Notes under the pieces: generated by a model | Databases searched by the model: none | What the model was told of the DNA's origin: nothing | Seen by the model: the letters and a program-made list of their open reading frames with translations, nothing else | In this document: positions 8,530-21,899 of the stretch, piece after piece | How the letters are laid out: every line of letters starts with the position of its first letter | How positions within the stretch are numbered: the first letter of the stretch is position 1 | Position numbers and translations under genes: made by a program | Assembly (NCBI GenBank): GCA_030848705.1 | Contig: JAUIZM010000024.1 | Location: forward strand, 1,488,001 to 1,552,000 | Origin: Heracleum sosnowskyi | Taxonomy: Eukaryota; Streptophyta; Magnoliopsida; Apiales; Apiaceae | Length of the DNA: 64,000 bases | Direction of reading: 5' to 3'

Positions 8530-11500
8530 GCTCTAAGTGGTTTGGATTGAGAGGAAACCCTAAAATCTAAAAAGTTGGTAATGTGTATATGAAATTAATT
8601 GCTTATTCAATAAGTAAATATTCAAGGGTAAATCAAGTTCATTTTTATTTAAAAAGTCAATAATGAAGCTCTAAATGAATTTCTTGTAAAATAAGTCAAG
8701 AATAAAGCTTTACGTGATTTTCATTCATTTATTGAGAGTAACCCTAAATCCTAACAAGTCAATGACGAGGCTCACAAGTTTTATCCTTATTCTACATGTA
8801 AGTATCTAAGCTCCAAGCAAATTTTATGTTTAAACAAGACAATAAAGAAGCTCTAAATTGATTACTTGTTGAATAAGTCGGGAATAAAGCTTCACCTGAT
8901 TTTCATTCATTTATTGAGAGTAACCCTAAATCCTAACAAGTCAATAACGAGGCTCACAAGTTTTATCCTTATTCTACATGTAAGTATCTAAGCTCCAAAC
9001 AAATTTTATGTTTAAACAAGACAATAAAGAAGCTCTAAATTGATTACTTGTTGAATAAGTCGGGAATAAAGCTCTAAGTGGTTTGGATTGAGAGGAAACC
9101 CTAAAATCTAAAAAGTTGGTAATGTGTATATGAAATTAATTGCTTATTCAATAAGTTAATATTCAAGGGTAAATCAAGTTCATTTTTATTTAAAAAGTCA
9201 ATAATGAAGCTCTAAATGAATTTCTTGTAAAATAAGTCAAGAATAAAGCTTTACGTGATTTTCATTCATTTATTGAGAGTAACCCTAAATCCTAACAAGT
9301 CAATGACGAGGCTCACAAGTTTTATCCTTATTCTACATGTAAGTATCTAAGCTCCAAGCAAATTTTATGTTTAAACAAGACAATAAAGAAGCTCTAAATT
9401 GATTACTTGTTGAATAAGTCGGGAATAAAGCTTCACCTGATTTTCATTCATTTATTGAGAGTAACCCTAAATCCTAACAAGTCAATAACGAGGCTCACAA
9501 GTTTTATCCTTATTCTACATGTAAGTATCTAAGCTCCAAACAAATTTTATGTTTAAACAAGACAATAAAGAAACTCTAAATTGATTACTTGTTGAATAAG
9601 TCGGGAATAAAGCTTTACGTGATTTTCATTCATTTATTGAGAGTAACCCTAAATCCTAACAAAAGTCAATGACGAAGCTCACAAGTTTTATCCTTATTCT
9701 ACATGTAAGTATCTAAGCTCCAAACAAATTTTATGTTAAAACAAGACAATAAAGAAGCTCTAAATGGATTACTTGTTGAATAAGTCGGGAATAAAGCTCT
9801 AAGTGGTTTGGATTGAGAGGAAACCCTAAAATCTAAAAAGTTGGTAATGTGTATATGAAATTAATTGCTTATTCAATAAGTAAATATTCAAGGGTAAATC
9901 AAGTTCATTTTTATTTAAAAAGTCAATAATGAAGCTCTAAATGAATTTCTTGTAAAATAAGTGAAGAATAAAGCTTTACGTGATTTTCATTCATTTATTG
10001 AGAGTAACCCTAAATCCTAACAAGTCAATGACGAGGCTCACAAGTTTTATCCTTATTCTACATGTAAGTATCTAAGCTCCAAGCAAATTTTATGTTTAAA
10101 CAAGACAATAAAGAAGCTCTAAATTGATTACTTGTTGAATAAGTCGGGAATAAAGCTTTACGTGATTGTCATTCATTTATTGAGAGTAACCCTAAATCCT
10201 AACAAGTCAATGACGAAGATCACAAGTTTTATCCTTATTCTACATGTAAGTATCTAAGCTCCAAGCAAATTTTATGTTTAAACAAGACAATAAAGAAGCT
10301 CTAAATTGATTACTTGTTGAATAAGTCGGGAATAAAGCTTCACCTGATTTTCATTCATTTATTGAGAGTAACCCTAAATCCTAACAAGTCAATAACGAGG
10401 CTCACAAGTTTTATCCTTATTCTACATGTAAGTATCTAAGCTCCAAACAAATTTTATGTTTAAACAAGACAATAAAGAAGCTCTAAATTGATTACTTGTT
10501 GAATAAGTCGGGAATAAAGCTCTAAGTGGTTTGGATTGAGAGGAAACCCTAAAATCTAAAAAGTTGGTAATGTGTATATGAAATTAATTGCTTATTCAAT
10601 AAGTAAATATTCAAGGGTAAATCAAGTTCATTTTTATTTAAAAAGTCAATAATGAAGCTCTAAATGAATTTCTTGTAAAATAAGTCAAGAATAAAGCTTT
10701 ACGTGATTTTCATTCATTTATTGAGAGTAACCCTAAATCCTAACAAGTCAATGACGAGGCTCACAAGTTTTATCCTTATTCTACATGTAAGTATCTAAGC
10801 TCCAAGCAAATTTTATGTTTAAACAAGACAATAAAGAAGCTCTAAATTGATTACTTGTTGAATAAGTCGGGAATAAAGCTTCACCTGATTTTCATTCATT
10901 TATTGAGAGTAACCCTAAATCCTAACAAGTCAATAACGAGGCTCACAAGTTTTATCCTTATTCTACATGTAAGTATCTAAGCTCCAAACAAATTTTATGT
11001 TTAAACAAGACAATAAAGAAGCTCTAAATTGATTACTTGTTGAATAAGTCGGGAATAAAGCTCTAAGTGGTTTGGATTGAGAGGAAACCCTAAAATCTAA
11101 AAAGTTGGTAATGTGTATATGAAATTAATTGCTTATTCAATAAGTAAATATTCAAGGGTAAATCAAGTTCATTTTTATTTAAAAAGTCAATAATGAAGCT
11201 CTAAATGAATTTCTTGTAAAATAAGTCAAGAATAAAGCTTTACGTGATTTTCATTCATTTATTGAGAGTAACCCTAAATCCTAACAAGTCAATGACGAGG
11301 CTCACAAGTTTTATCCTTATTCTACATGTAAGTATCTAAGCTCCAAGCAAATTTTATGTTTAAACAAGACAATAAAGAAGCTCTAAATTGATTACTTGTT
11401 GAATAAGTCGGGAATAAAGCTTCACCTGATTTTCATTCATTTATTGAGAGTAACCCTAAATCCTAACAAGTCAATAACGAGGCTCACAAGTTTTATCCTT

Positions 11501-12325
11501 ATTCTACATGTAAGTATCTAAGCTCCAAACAAATTTTATGTTTAAACAAGACAATAAAGAAACTCTAAATTGATTACTTGTTGAATAAGTCGGGAATAAA
11601 GCTTTACGTGATTTTCATTCATTTATTGAGAGTAACCCTAAATCCTAACAAAAGTCAATGACGAAGCTCACAAGTTTTATCCTTATTCTACATGTAAGTA
11701 TCTAAGCTCCAAACAAATTTTATGTTAAAACAAGACAATAAAGAAGCTCTAAATGGATTACTTGTTGAATAAGTCGGGAATAAAGCTCTAAGTGGTTTGG
11801 ATTGAGAGGAAACCCTAAAATCTAAAAAGTTGGTAATGTGTATATGAAATTAATTGCTTATTCAATAAGTAAATATTCAAGGGTAAATCAAGTTCATTTT
11901 TATTTAAAAAGTCAATAATGAAGCTCTAAATGAATTTCTTGTAAAATAAGTGAAGAATAAAGCTTTACGTGATTTTCATTCATTTATTGAGAGTAACCCT
12001 AAATCCTAACAAGTCAATGACGAGGCTCACAAGTTTTATCCTTATTCTACATGTAAGTATCTAAGCTCCAAGCAAATTTTATGTTTAAACAAGACAATAA
12101 AGAAGCTCTAAATTGATTACTTGTTGAATAAGTCGGAAATAAAGCTTCACCTGATTTTCATTCATTTATTGAGAGTAACCCTAAATCCTAACAAGTCAAT
12201 AACGAGGCTCACAAGTTTTATCCTTATTCTACATGTAAGTATCTAAGCTCCATACAAATTTTATGTTTAAACAAGACAATAAAGAAGCTCTAAATTGATT
12301 ACTTGTTGAATAAGTCGGGAATAAA
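8530..12325 (+). repeat. Block 4: partial tandem duplication, lag 1,989 bp
   Basis: B starts are 8,530 (541), 9,071 (725), 9,796 (723), 10,519 (541), 11,060 (725) and 11,785 (541). The trimer-tetramer pair repeats at a lag of 1,989 bp. GAAACTCTAAA at about 9,570 and 11,559, and TGAAG at 9,962 and 11,951, confirm the lag. The tetramer at 9,796 has an extra A with GATTGTCATTC and GAAGATCAC that is absent from the second copy. It is the only 723-bp tetramer in the first 19 kb, and may have been transferred from the 23-kb type. Confidence 0.9.
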
Positions 12326-15300
12326 GCTCTAAGTGGTTTGGATTGAGAGGAAACCCTAAAATCTAAAAAGTTGGTAATGTGTATATGAAATTAATTGCTT
12401 ATTCAATAAGTAAATATTCAAGGGTAAATCAAGTTCATTTTTATTTAAAAAGTCAATAATGAAGCTCTAAATGAATTTCTTGTAAAATAAGTCAAGAATA
12501 AAGCTTTACGTGATTTTCATTCATTTATTGAGAGTAACCCTAAATCCTAACAAGTCAATGACGAGGCTCACAAGTTTTATCCTTATTCTACATGTAAGTA
12601 TCTAAGCTCCAAGCAAATTTTATGTTTAAACAAGACAATAAAGAAGCTCTAAATTGATTACTTGTTGAATAAGTCGGGAATAAAGCCACCTGATTTTCAT
12701 TCATTTATTGAGAGTAACCCTAAATCCTAACAAGTCAATAACGAGGCTCACAAGTTTTATCCTTATTCTACATGTAAGTATCTAAGCTCCAAAAAAATTT
12801 TATGTTTAAACAAGACAATAAAGAAGCTCTAAATTGATTACTTGTTGAATAAGTCGGGAATAAAGCTCTAAGTGGTTTGGATTGAGAGGAAACCCTAAAA
12901 TCTAAAAAGTTGGTAATGTGTATATGAAATTAATTGCTTATTCAATAAGTAAATATTCAAGGGTAAATCAAGTTCATTTTTATTTAAAAAGTCAATAATG
13001 AAGCTCTAAATGAATTTCTTGTAAAATAAGTCAAGAATAAAGCTTTACCTGATTTTCATTCATTTATTGAGAGTAACCCTAAATCCTAACAAGTCAATAA
13101 CGAGGCTCACAAGTTTTATCCTTATTCTACATGTAAGTATCTAAGCTCCAAACAAATTTTATGTTTAAACAAGACAATAAAGAAACTCTAAATTGATTAC
13201 TTGTTGAATAAGTCGGGAATAAAGCTCTAAGTGGTTTGGATTGAGAGGAAACCCTAAAATCTAAAAAGTTGGTAATGTGTATATGAAATTAATTGCTTAT
13301 TCAATAAGTAAATATTCAAGGGTAAATCAAGTTCATTTTTATTTAAAAAGTCAATAATGAAGCTCTAAATGAATTTCTTGTAAAATAAGTCAAGAATAAA
13401 GCTTTACGTGATTTTCATTCATTTATTGAGAGTAACCCTAAATCCTAACAAGTCAATGACGAGGCTCACAAGTTTTATCCTTATTCTACATGTAAGTATC
13501 TAAGCTCCAAGCAAATTTTATGTTTAAACAAGACAATAAAGAAGCTCTAAATTGATTACTTGTTGAATAAGTCGGGAATAAAGCTTCACCTGATTTTCAT
13601 TCATTTATTGAGAGTAACCCTAAATCCTAACAAGTCAATAACGAGGCTCACAAGTTTTATCCTTATTCTACATGTAAGTATCTAAGCTCCAAACAAATTT
13701 TATGTTTAAACAAGACAATAAAGAAGCTCTAAATTGATTACTTGTTGAATAAGTCGGGAATAAAGCTTTAGGTGATTTTCATTCATTTATTGAGAGTAAC
13801 CCTAAATCCTAACAAAAGTCAATGACGAAGCTCACAAGTTTTATCCTTATTCTACATGTAAGTATCTAAGCTCCAAACAAATTTTATGTTAACACAAGAC
13901 AATAAAGAAGCTCTAAATGGATTACTTGTTGAATAAGTCGGGAATAAAGCTCTAAGTGGTTTGGATTGAGAGGAAACCCTAAAATCTAAAAAGTTGGTAA
14001 TGTGTATATGAAATTAATTGCTTATTCAATAAGTAAATATTCAAGGGTAAATCAAGTTCATTTTTATTTAAAAAGTCAATAATGAAGCTCTAAATGAATT
14101 TCTTGTAAAATAAGTGAAGAATAAAGCTTTACGTGATTTTCATTCATTTATTGAGAGTAACCCTAAATCCTAACAAGTCAATGACGAGGCTCACAAGTTT
14201 TATCCTTATTCTACATGTAAGTATCTAAGCTCCAAGCAAATTTTATGTTTAAACAAGACAATAAAGAAGCTCTAAATTGATTACTTGTTGAATAAGTCGG
14301 GAATAAAGCTTCACCTGATTTTCATTCATTTATTGAGAGTAACCCTAAATCCTAACAAGTCAATAACGAGGCTCACAAGTTTTATCCTTATTCTACATGT
14401 AAGTATCTAAGCTCCAAACAAATTTTATGTTTAAACAAGACAATAAAGAAGCTCTAAATTGATTACTTGTTGAATAAGTCGGGAATAAAGCTCTAAGTGG
14501 TTTGGATTGAGAGGAAACCCTAAAATCTAAAAAGTTGGTAATGTGTAGATGAAATTAATTGCTTATTCAATAAGTAAATATTCAAGGGTAAATCAAGTTC
14601 ATTTTTATTTAAAAAGTCAATAATGAAGCTCTAAATGAATTTCTTGTAAAATAAGTCAAGAATAAAGCTTTACGTGATTTTCATTCATTTATTGAGAGTA
14701 ACCCTAAATCCTAATAAGTCAATGACGAGGCTCACAAGTTTTATCCTTATTCTACATGTAAGTATCTAAGCTCCAAGCAAATTTTATGTTTAAACAAGAC
14801 AATAAAGAAGCTCTAAATTGATTACTTGTTGAATAAGTCGGGAATAAAGCTTCACCTGATTTTCATTCATTTATTGAGAGTAACCCTAAATCCTAACAAG
14901 TCAATAACGAGGCTCACAAGTTTTATCCTTATTCTACATGTAAGTATCTAAGCTCCAAACAAATTTTATGTTTAAACAAGACAATAAAGAAGCTCTAAAT
15001 TGATTACTTGTTGAATAAGTCGGGAATAAAGCTTTACGTGATTTTCATTCATTTATTGAGAGTAACCCTAAATCCTAACAAAAGTCAATGACGAAGCTCA
15101 CAAGTTTTATCCTTATTCTACATGTAAGTATCTAAGCTCCAAACAAATTTTATGTTAAAACAAGACAATAAAGAAGCTCTAAATGGATTACTTGTTGAAT
15201 AAGTCGGGAATAAAGCTCTAAGTGGTTTGGATTGAGAGGAAACCCTAAAATCTAAAAAGTTGGTAATGTGTATATGAAATTAATTGCTTATTCAATAAGT

Positions 15301-18105
15301 AAATATCTAAGGGTAAATCAAGTTCATTTTTATTTAAAAAGTCAATAATGAAGCTCTAAATGAATTTCTTGTAAAATAAGTCAAGAATAAAGCTTTACGT
15401 GATTTTCATTCATTTATTGAGAGTAACCCTAAATCCTAACAAGTCAATGACGAGGCTCACAAGTTTTATCCTTATTCTACATGTAAGTATCTAAGCTCCA
15501 AGCAAATTTTATGTTTAAACAAGACAATAAAGAAGCTCTAAATTGATTACTTGTTGAATAAGTCGGGAATAAAGCTTCACCTGATTTTCATTCATTTATT
15601 GAGAGTAACCCTAAATCCTAACAAGTCAATAACGAGGCTCACAAGTTTTATCCTTATTCTACATGTAAGTATCTAAGCTCCAAAAAAATTTTATGTTTAA
15701 ACAAGACAATAAAGAAGCTCTAAATTGATTACTTGTTGAATAAGTCGGGAATAAAGCTCTAAGTGGTTTGGATTGAGAGGAAACCCTAAAATCTAAAAAG
15801 TTGGTAATGTGTATATGAAATTAATTGCTTATTCAATAAGTAAATATTCAAGGGTAAATCAAGTTCATTTTTATTTAAAAAGTCAATAATGAAGCTCTAA
15901 ATGAATTTCTTGTAAAATAAGTCAAGAATAAAGCTTTACCTGATTTTCATTCATTTATTGAGAGTAACCCTAAATCCTAACAAGTCAATAACGAGGCTCA
16001 CAAGTTTTATCCTTATTCTACATGTAAGTATCTAAGCTCCAAACAAATTTTATGTTTAAACAAGACAATAAAGAAACTCTAAATTGATTACTTGTTGAAT
16101 AAGTCGGGAATAAAGCTCTAAGTGGTTTGGATTCAGAGGAAACCCTAAAATCTAAAAAGTTGGTAATGTGTATATGAAATTAATTGCTTATTCAATAAGT
16201 AAATATTCAAGGGTAAATCAAGTTCATTTTTATTTAAAAAGTCAATAATGAAGCTCTAAATGAATTTCTTGTAAAATAAGTCAAGAATAAAGCTTTACGT
16301 GATTTTCATTCATTTATTGAGAGTAACCCTAAATCCTAACAAGTCAATGACGAGGCTCACAAGTTTTATCCTTATTCTACATGTAAGTATCTAAGCTCCA
16401 AGCAAATTTTATGTTTAAACAAGACAATAAAGAAGCTCTAAATTGATTACTTGTTGAATAAGTCGGGAATAAAGCTTCACCTGATTTTCATTCATTTATT
16501 GAGAGTAACCCTAAATCCTAACAAGTCAATAACGAGGCTCACAAGTTTTATCCTTATTCTACATGTAAGTATCTAAGCTCCAAACAAATTTTATGTTTAA
16601 ACAAGACAATAAAGAAGCTCTAAATTGATTACTTGTTGAATAAGTCGGGAATAAAGCTTTAGGTGATTTTCATTCATTTATTGAGAGTAACCCTAAATCC
16701 TAACAAAAGTCAATGACGAAGCTCACAAGTTTTATCCTTATTCTACATGTAAGTATCTAAGCTCCAAACAAATTTTATGTTAAAACAAGACAATAAAGAA
16801 GCTCTAAATGGATTACTTGTTGAATAAGTCGGGAATAAAGCTCTAAGTGGTTTGGATTGAGAGGAAACCCTAAAATCTAAAAAGTTGGTAATGTGTATAT
16901 GAAATTAATTGCTTATTCAATAAGTAAATATTCAAGGGTAAATCAAGTTCATTTTTATTTAAAAAGTCAATAATGAAGCTCTAAATGAATTTCTTGTAAA
17001 ATAAGTGAAGAATAAAGCTTTACGTGATTTTCATTCATTTATTGAGAGTAACCCTAAATCCTAACAAGTCAATGACGAGGCTCACAAGTTTTATCCTTAT
17101 TCTACATGTAAGTATCTAAGCTCCAAGCAAATTTTATGTTTAAACAAGACAATAAAGAAGCTCTAAATTGATTACTTGTTGAATAAGTCGGGAATAAAGC
17201 TTCACCTGATTTTCATTCATTTATTGAGAGTAACCCTAAATCCTAACAAGTCAATAACGAGGCTCACAAGTTTTATCCTTATTCTACATGTAAGTATCTA
17301 AGCTCCAAACAAATTTTATGTTTAAACAAGACAATAAAGAAGCTCTAAATTGATTACTTGTTGAATAAGTCGGGAATAAAGCTCTAAGTGGTTTGGATTG
17401 AGAGGAAACCCTAAAATCTAAAAAGTTGGTAATGTGTAGATGAAATTAATTGCTTATTCAATAAGTAAATATTCAAGGGTAAATCAAGTTCATTTTTATT
17501 TAAAAAGTCAATAATGAAGCTCTAAATGAATTTCTTGTAAAATAAGTCAAGAATAAAGCTTTACGTGATTTTCATTCATTTATTGAGAGTAACCCTAAAT
17601 CCTAATAAGTCAATGACGAGGCTCACAAGTTTTATCCTTATTCTACATGTAAGTATCTAAGCTCCAAGCAAATTTTATGTTTAAACAAGACAATAAAGAA
17701 GCTCTAAATTGATTACTTGTTGAATAAGTCGGGAATAAAGCTTCACCTGATTTTCATTCATTTATTGAGAGTAACCCTAAATCCTAACAAGTCAATAACG
17801 AGGCTCACAAGTTTTATCCTTATTCTACATGTAAGTATCTAAGCTCCAAACAAATTTTATGTTTAAACAAGACAATAAAGAAGCTCTAAATTGATTACTT
17901 GTTGAATAAGTCGGGAATAAAGCTTTACGTGATTTTCATTCATTTATTGAGAGTAACCCTAAATCCTAACAAAAGTCAATGACGAAGCTCACAAGTTTTA
18001 TCCTTATTCTACATGTAAGTATCTAAGCTCCAAACAAATTTTATGTTAAAACAAGACAATAAAGAAGCTCTAAATGGATTACTTGTTGAATAAGTCGGGA
18101 ATAAA
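12326..18105 (+). repeat. Block 5: tandem duplication of a five-unit segment, lag 2,889-2,891 bp
   Basis: B starts are 12,326, 12,865, 13,224, 13,949, 14,490 | 15,215, 15,756, 16,115, 16,840, 17,381. Unit lengths 539/541, 359, 725, 541, 725 occur twice. Shared rare variants sit exactly 2,891 bp apart: seven A in CTCCAAAAAAATTT (12,791 and 15,682), GTGTAGATG (14,541 and 17,432) and CCTAATAAGTC (about 14,711 and 17,602). Differences such as GTTAACAC near 13,890 and ATATCTAAGGG near 15,303 show separate later mutation. Confidence 0.95.
12685..12864 (+). repeat. A2 monomer with 2-bp deletion (180 bp)
   Basis: The start reads AAAGCCACCTG instead of AAAGCTTCACCTG, so the HindIII-type site is lost. 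It is a private change: the duplicate partner near 15,574 is intact. Confidence 0.95.
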
Positions 18106-21100
18106 GCTCTAAGTGGTTTGGATTGAGAGGAAACCCTAAAATCTAAAAAGTTGGTAATGTGTATATGAAATTAATTGCTTATTCAATAAGTAAATATTCA
18201 AGGGTAAATCAAGTTCATTTTTATTTAAAAAGTCAATAATGAAGCTCTAAATGAATTTCTTGTAAAATAAGTCAAGAATAAAGCTTTATGTGATTTTCAT
18301 TCATTTATTGAGAGTAACCCTAAATCCTAACAAGTCAATGACGAGGCTCACAAGTTTTATCCTTATTCTACATGTAAGTATCTAAGCTCCAAGCAAATTT
18401 TATGTTTAAACAAGACAATAAAGAAGCTCTAAATTGATTACTTGTTGAATAAGTCGGGAATAAAGCTTCACCTGATTTTCATTCATTTATTGAGAGTAAC
18501 CCTAAATCCTAACAAGTCAATAACGAGGCTCACAAGTTTTATCCTTATTCTACATGTAAGTATCTAAGCTCCAAACAAATTTTATGTTTAAACAAGACAA
18601 TAAAGAAGCTCTAAATTGATTACTTGTTGAATAAGTCGGGAATAAAGCTTTACGTGATTTTCATTCATTTATTGAGAGTAACCCTAAATCCTAACAAAAG
18701 TCAATGACGAAGCTCAAAAGTTTTATCCTTATTCTACATGTAAGTATCTAAGCTCCAAACAAATTTTATGTTAAAACAAGACAATAAAGAAGCTCTAAAT
18801 GGATTACTTGTTGAATAAGTCGGGAATAAAGCTCTAAGTGGTTTGGATTGAGAGGAAACCCTAAAATCTAAAAAGTTGGTAATGTGTATATGAAATTAAT
18901 TGCTTATTCAATAAGTAAATATTCAAGGGTAAATCAAGTTCATTTTTATTTAAAAAGTCAATAATGAAGCTCTAAATGAATTTCTTGTAAAATAAGTCAA
19001 GAATAAAGCTTTACGTGATTTTCATTCATTTATTGAGAGTAACCCTAAATCCTAACAAGTCAATGACGAGGCTCACAAGTTTTATCCTTATTCTACATGT
19101 AAGTATCTAAGCTCCAAGCAAATTTTATGTTTAAACAAGACAATAAAGAAGCTCTAAATTGATTACTTGTTGAATAAGTCGGGAATAAAGCTTCACCTGA
19201 TTTTCATTCATTTATTGAGAGTAACCCTAAATCCTAACAAGTCAATAACGAGGCTCACAAGTTTTATCCTTATTCTACATGTAAGTATCTAAGCTCCAAA
19301 CAAATTTTATGTTTAAACAAGACAATAAAGAAGCTCTAAATTGATTACTTGTTGAATAAGTCGGGAATAAAGCTCTAAGTGGTTTGGATTGAGAGGAAAC
19401 CCTAAAATCTAAAAAGTTGGTAATGTGTATATGAAATTAATTGCTTATTCAATAAGTAAATATTCAAGGGTAAATCAAGTTCATTTTTATTTAAAAAGTC
19501 AATAATGAAGCTCTAAATGAATTTCTTATAAAATAAGTCAAGAATAAAGCTTTACGTGATTTTCATTCATTTATTGAGAGTAACCCTAAATCCTAACAAG
19601 TCAATGACGAGGCTCACAAGTTTTATCCTTATTCTACATGTAAGTATCTAAGCTCCAAGCAAATTTTATGTTTAAACAAGACAATAAAGAAGCTCTAAAT
19701 TGATTACTTGTTGAATAAGTCGGGAATAAAGCTTCACCTGATTTTCATTGATTTATTGAGAGTAACCCTAAATCCTAACAAGTCAATAACGAGGCTCACA
19801 AGTTTTATCCTTATTCTACATGTAAGTATCTAAGCTCCAAAAAAATTTTATGTTTAAACAAGACAATAAAGAAGCTCTAAATTGATTACTTGTTGAATAA
19901 GTCGGGAATAAAGCTTTACGTGATTTTCATTCATTTATTGAGAGTAACCCTAAATCCTAACAAGTCAATGACGAAGATCACAAGTTTTATCCTTATTCTA
20001 CATGTAAGTATCTAAGCTCCAAACAAATTTTATGTTTAAACAAGACAATAAAGAAGCTCTAAATGGATTACTTGTTGAATAAGTCGGGAATAAAGCTCTA
20101 AGTGGTTTGGATTGAGAGGAAACCCTAAAATCTAAAAAGTTGGTAATGTGTATATGAAATTAATTGCTTATTCAATAAGTAAATATCTAAGGGTAAATCA
20201 AGTTCATTTTTATTGAAAAAGTCAATAATGAAGCTCTAAATGAATTTCTTGTAAAATAAGTCAAGAATAAAGCTTTACGTGATTTTCATTCATTTATTGA
20301 GAGTAACCCTAAATCCTAACAAGTCAATGACGAGGCTCACAAGTTTTATCCTTATTCTACATGTAAGTATCTAAGCTCCAAGCAAATTTTATGTTTAAAC
20401 AAGACAATAAAGAAGCTCTAAATTGATTACTTGTTGAATAAGTCGGGAATAAAGCTTCACCTGATTTTCATTCATTTATTGAGAGTAACCCTAAATCCTA
20501 ACAAGTCAATAACGAGGCTCACAAGTTTTATCCTTATTCTACATGTAAGTATCTAAGCTCCAAACAAATTTTATGTTTAAACAAGACAATAAAGAAGCTC
20601 TAAATGGATTACTTGTTGAATAAGTCGGGAATAAAGCTCTAAGTGGTTTGGATTGAGAGGAAACCCTAAAATCTAAAAAGTTGGTAATGTGTATATGAAA
20701 TTAATTGCTTATTCAATAAGTAAATATTCAAGGGTAAATCAAGTTCATTTTTATTTAAAAAGTCAATAATGAAGCTCTAAATGAATTTCTTGTAAAATAA
20801 GTCAAGAATAAAGCTTTACGTGATTTTCATTCATTTATTGAGAGTAACCCTAAATCCTAACAAGTCAATGACGAGGCTCACAAGTTTTATCCTTATTCTA
20901 CATGTAAGTATCTAAGCTCCAAGCAAATTTTATGTTTAAACAAGACAATAAAGAAGCTCTAAATTGATTACTTGTTGAATAAGTCGGGAATAAAGCTTCA
21001 CCTGATTTTCATTCATTTATTGAGAGTAACCCTAAATCCTAACAAGTCAATAACGAGGCTCACAAGTTTTATCCTTATTCTACATGTAAGTATCTAAGCT

Positions 21101-21899
21101 CCAAACAAATTTTATGTTTAAACAAGACAATAAAGAAGCTCTAAATTGATTACTTGTTGAATAAGTCGGGAATAAAGCTTTACGTGATTTTCATTCATTT
21201 ATTGAGAGTAACCCTAAATCCTAACAAGTCAATAACGAAGATCACAAGTTTTATCCTTATTCTACATGTAAGTATCTAAGCTCCAAACAAATTTTATGTT
21301 TAAACAAGACAATAAAGAAGCTCTAAATGGATTACTTGTTGAATAAGTCGGGAATAAAGCTCTAAGTGGTTTGGATTGAGAGGAAACCCTAAAATCTAAA
21401 AAGTTGGTAATGTGTATATGAAATTAATTGCTTATTCAATAAGTAAATATTCAAGGGTAAATCAAGTTCATTTTTATTTAAAGAGTCAATAATGAAGCTC
21501 TAAATGAATTTCTTGTAAAATAAGTCAAGAATAAAGCTTTACGTGATTTTCATTCATTTATTGAGAGTAACCCTAAATCCTAACAAGTCAATGACGAGGC
21601 TCACAAGTTTTATCCTTATTCTACATGTAAGTATCTAAGCTCCAAACAAATTTTATGTTTAAACAAGACAATAAAGAAGCTCTAAATTGATTACTTGTTG
21701 AATAAGTCGGGAATAAAGCTTTACGTGATTTTCATTCATTTATTGAGAGTAACCCTAAATCCTAACAAGTCAATGACGAAGATCACAAGTTTTATCCTTA
21801 TTCTACATGTAAGTATCTAAGCTCCAAACAAATTTTATGTTTAAACAAGACAATAAAGAAGCTCTAAATGGATTACTTGTTGAATAAGTCGGGAATAAA
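18106..21899 (+). repeat. Block 6: alternating tetramers and trimers
   Basis: B starts are 18,106 (725), 18,831 (541), 19,372 (723), 20,095 (541), 20,636 (723) and 21,359 (541). This block holds the switch from 725-bp tetramers (A3a) to 723-bp tetramers (A3b). Diagnostic variants TTTATGTGATT (about 18,287), TTTCTTATAAA (19,522) and TTGAAAAAGTC (about 20,213) recur in the right half near 53,508, 54,019 and 55,794. Confidence 0.94.
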
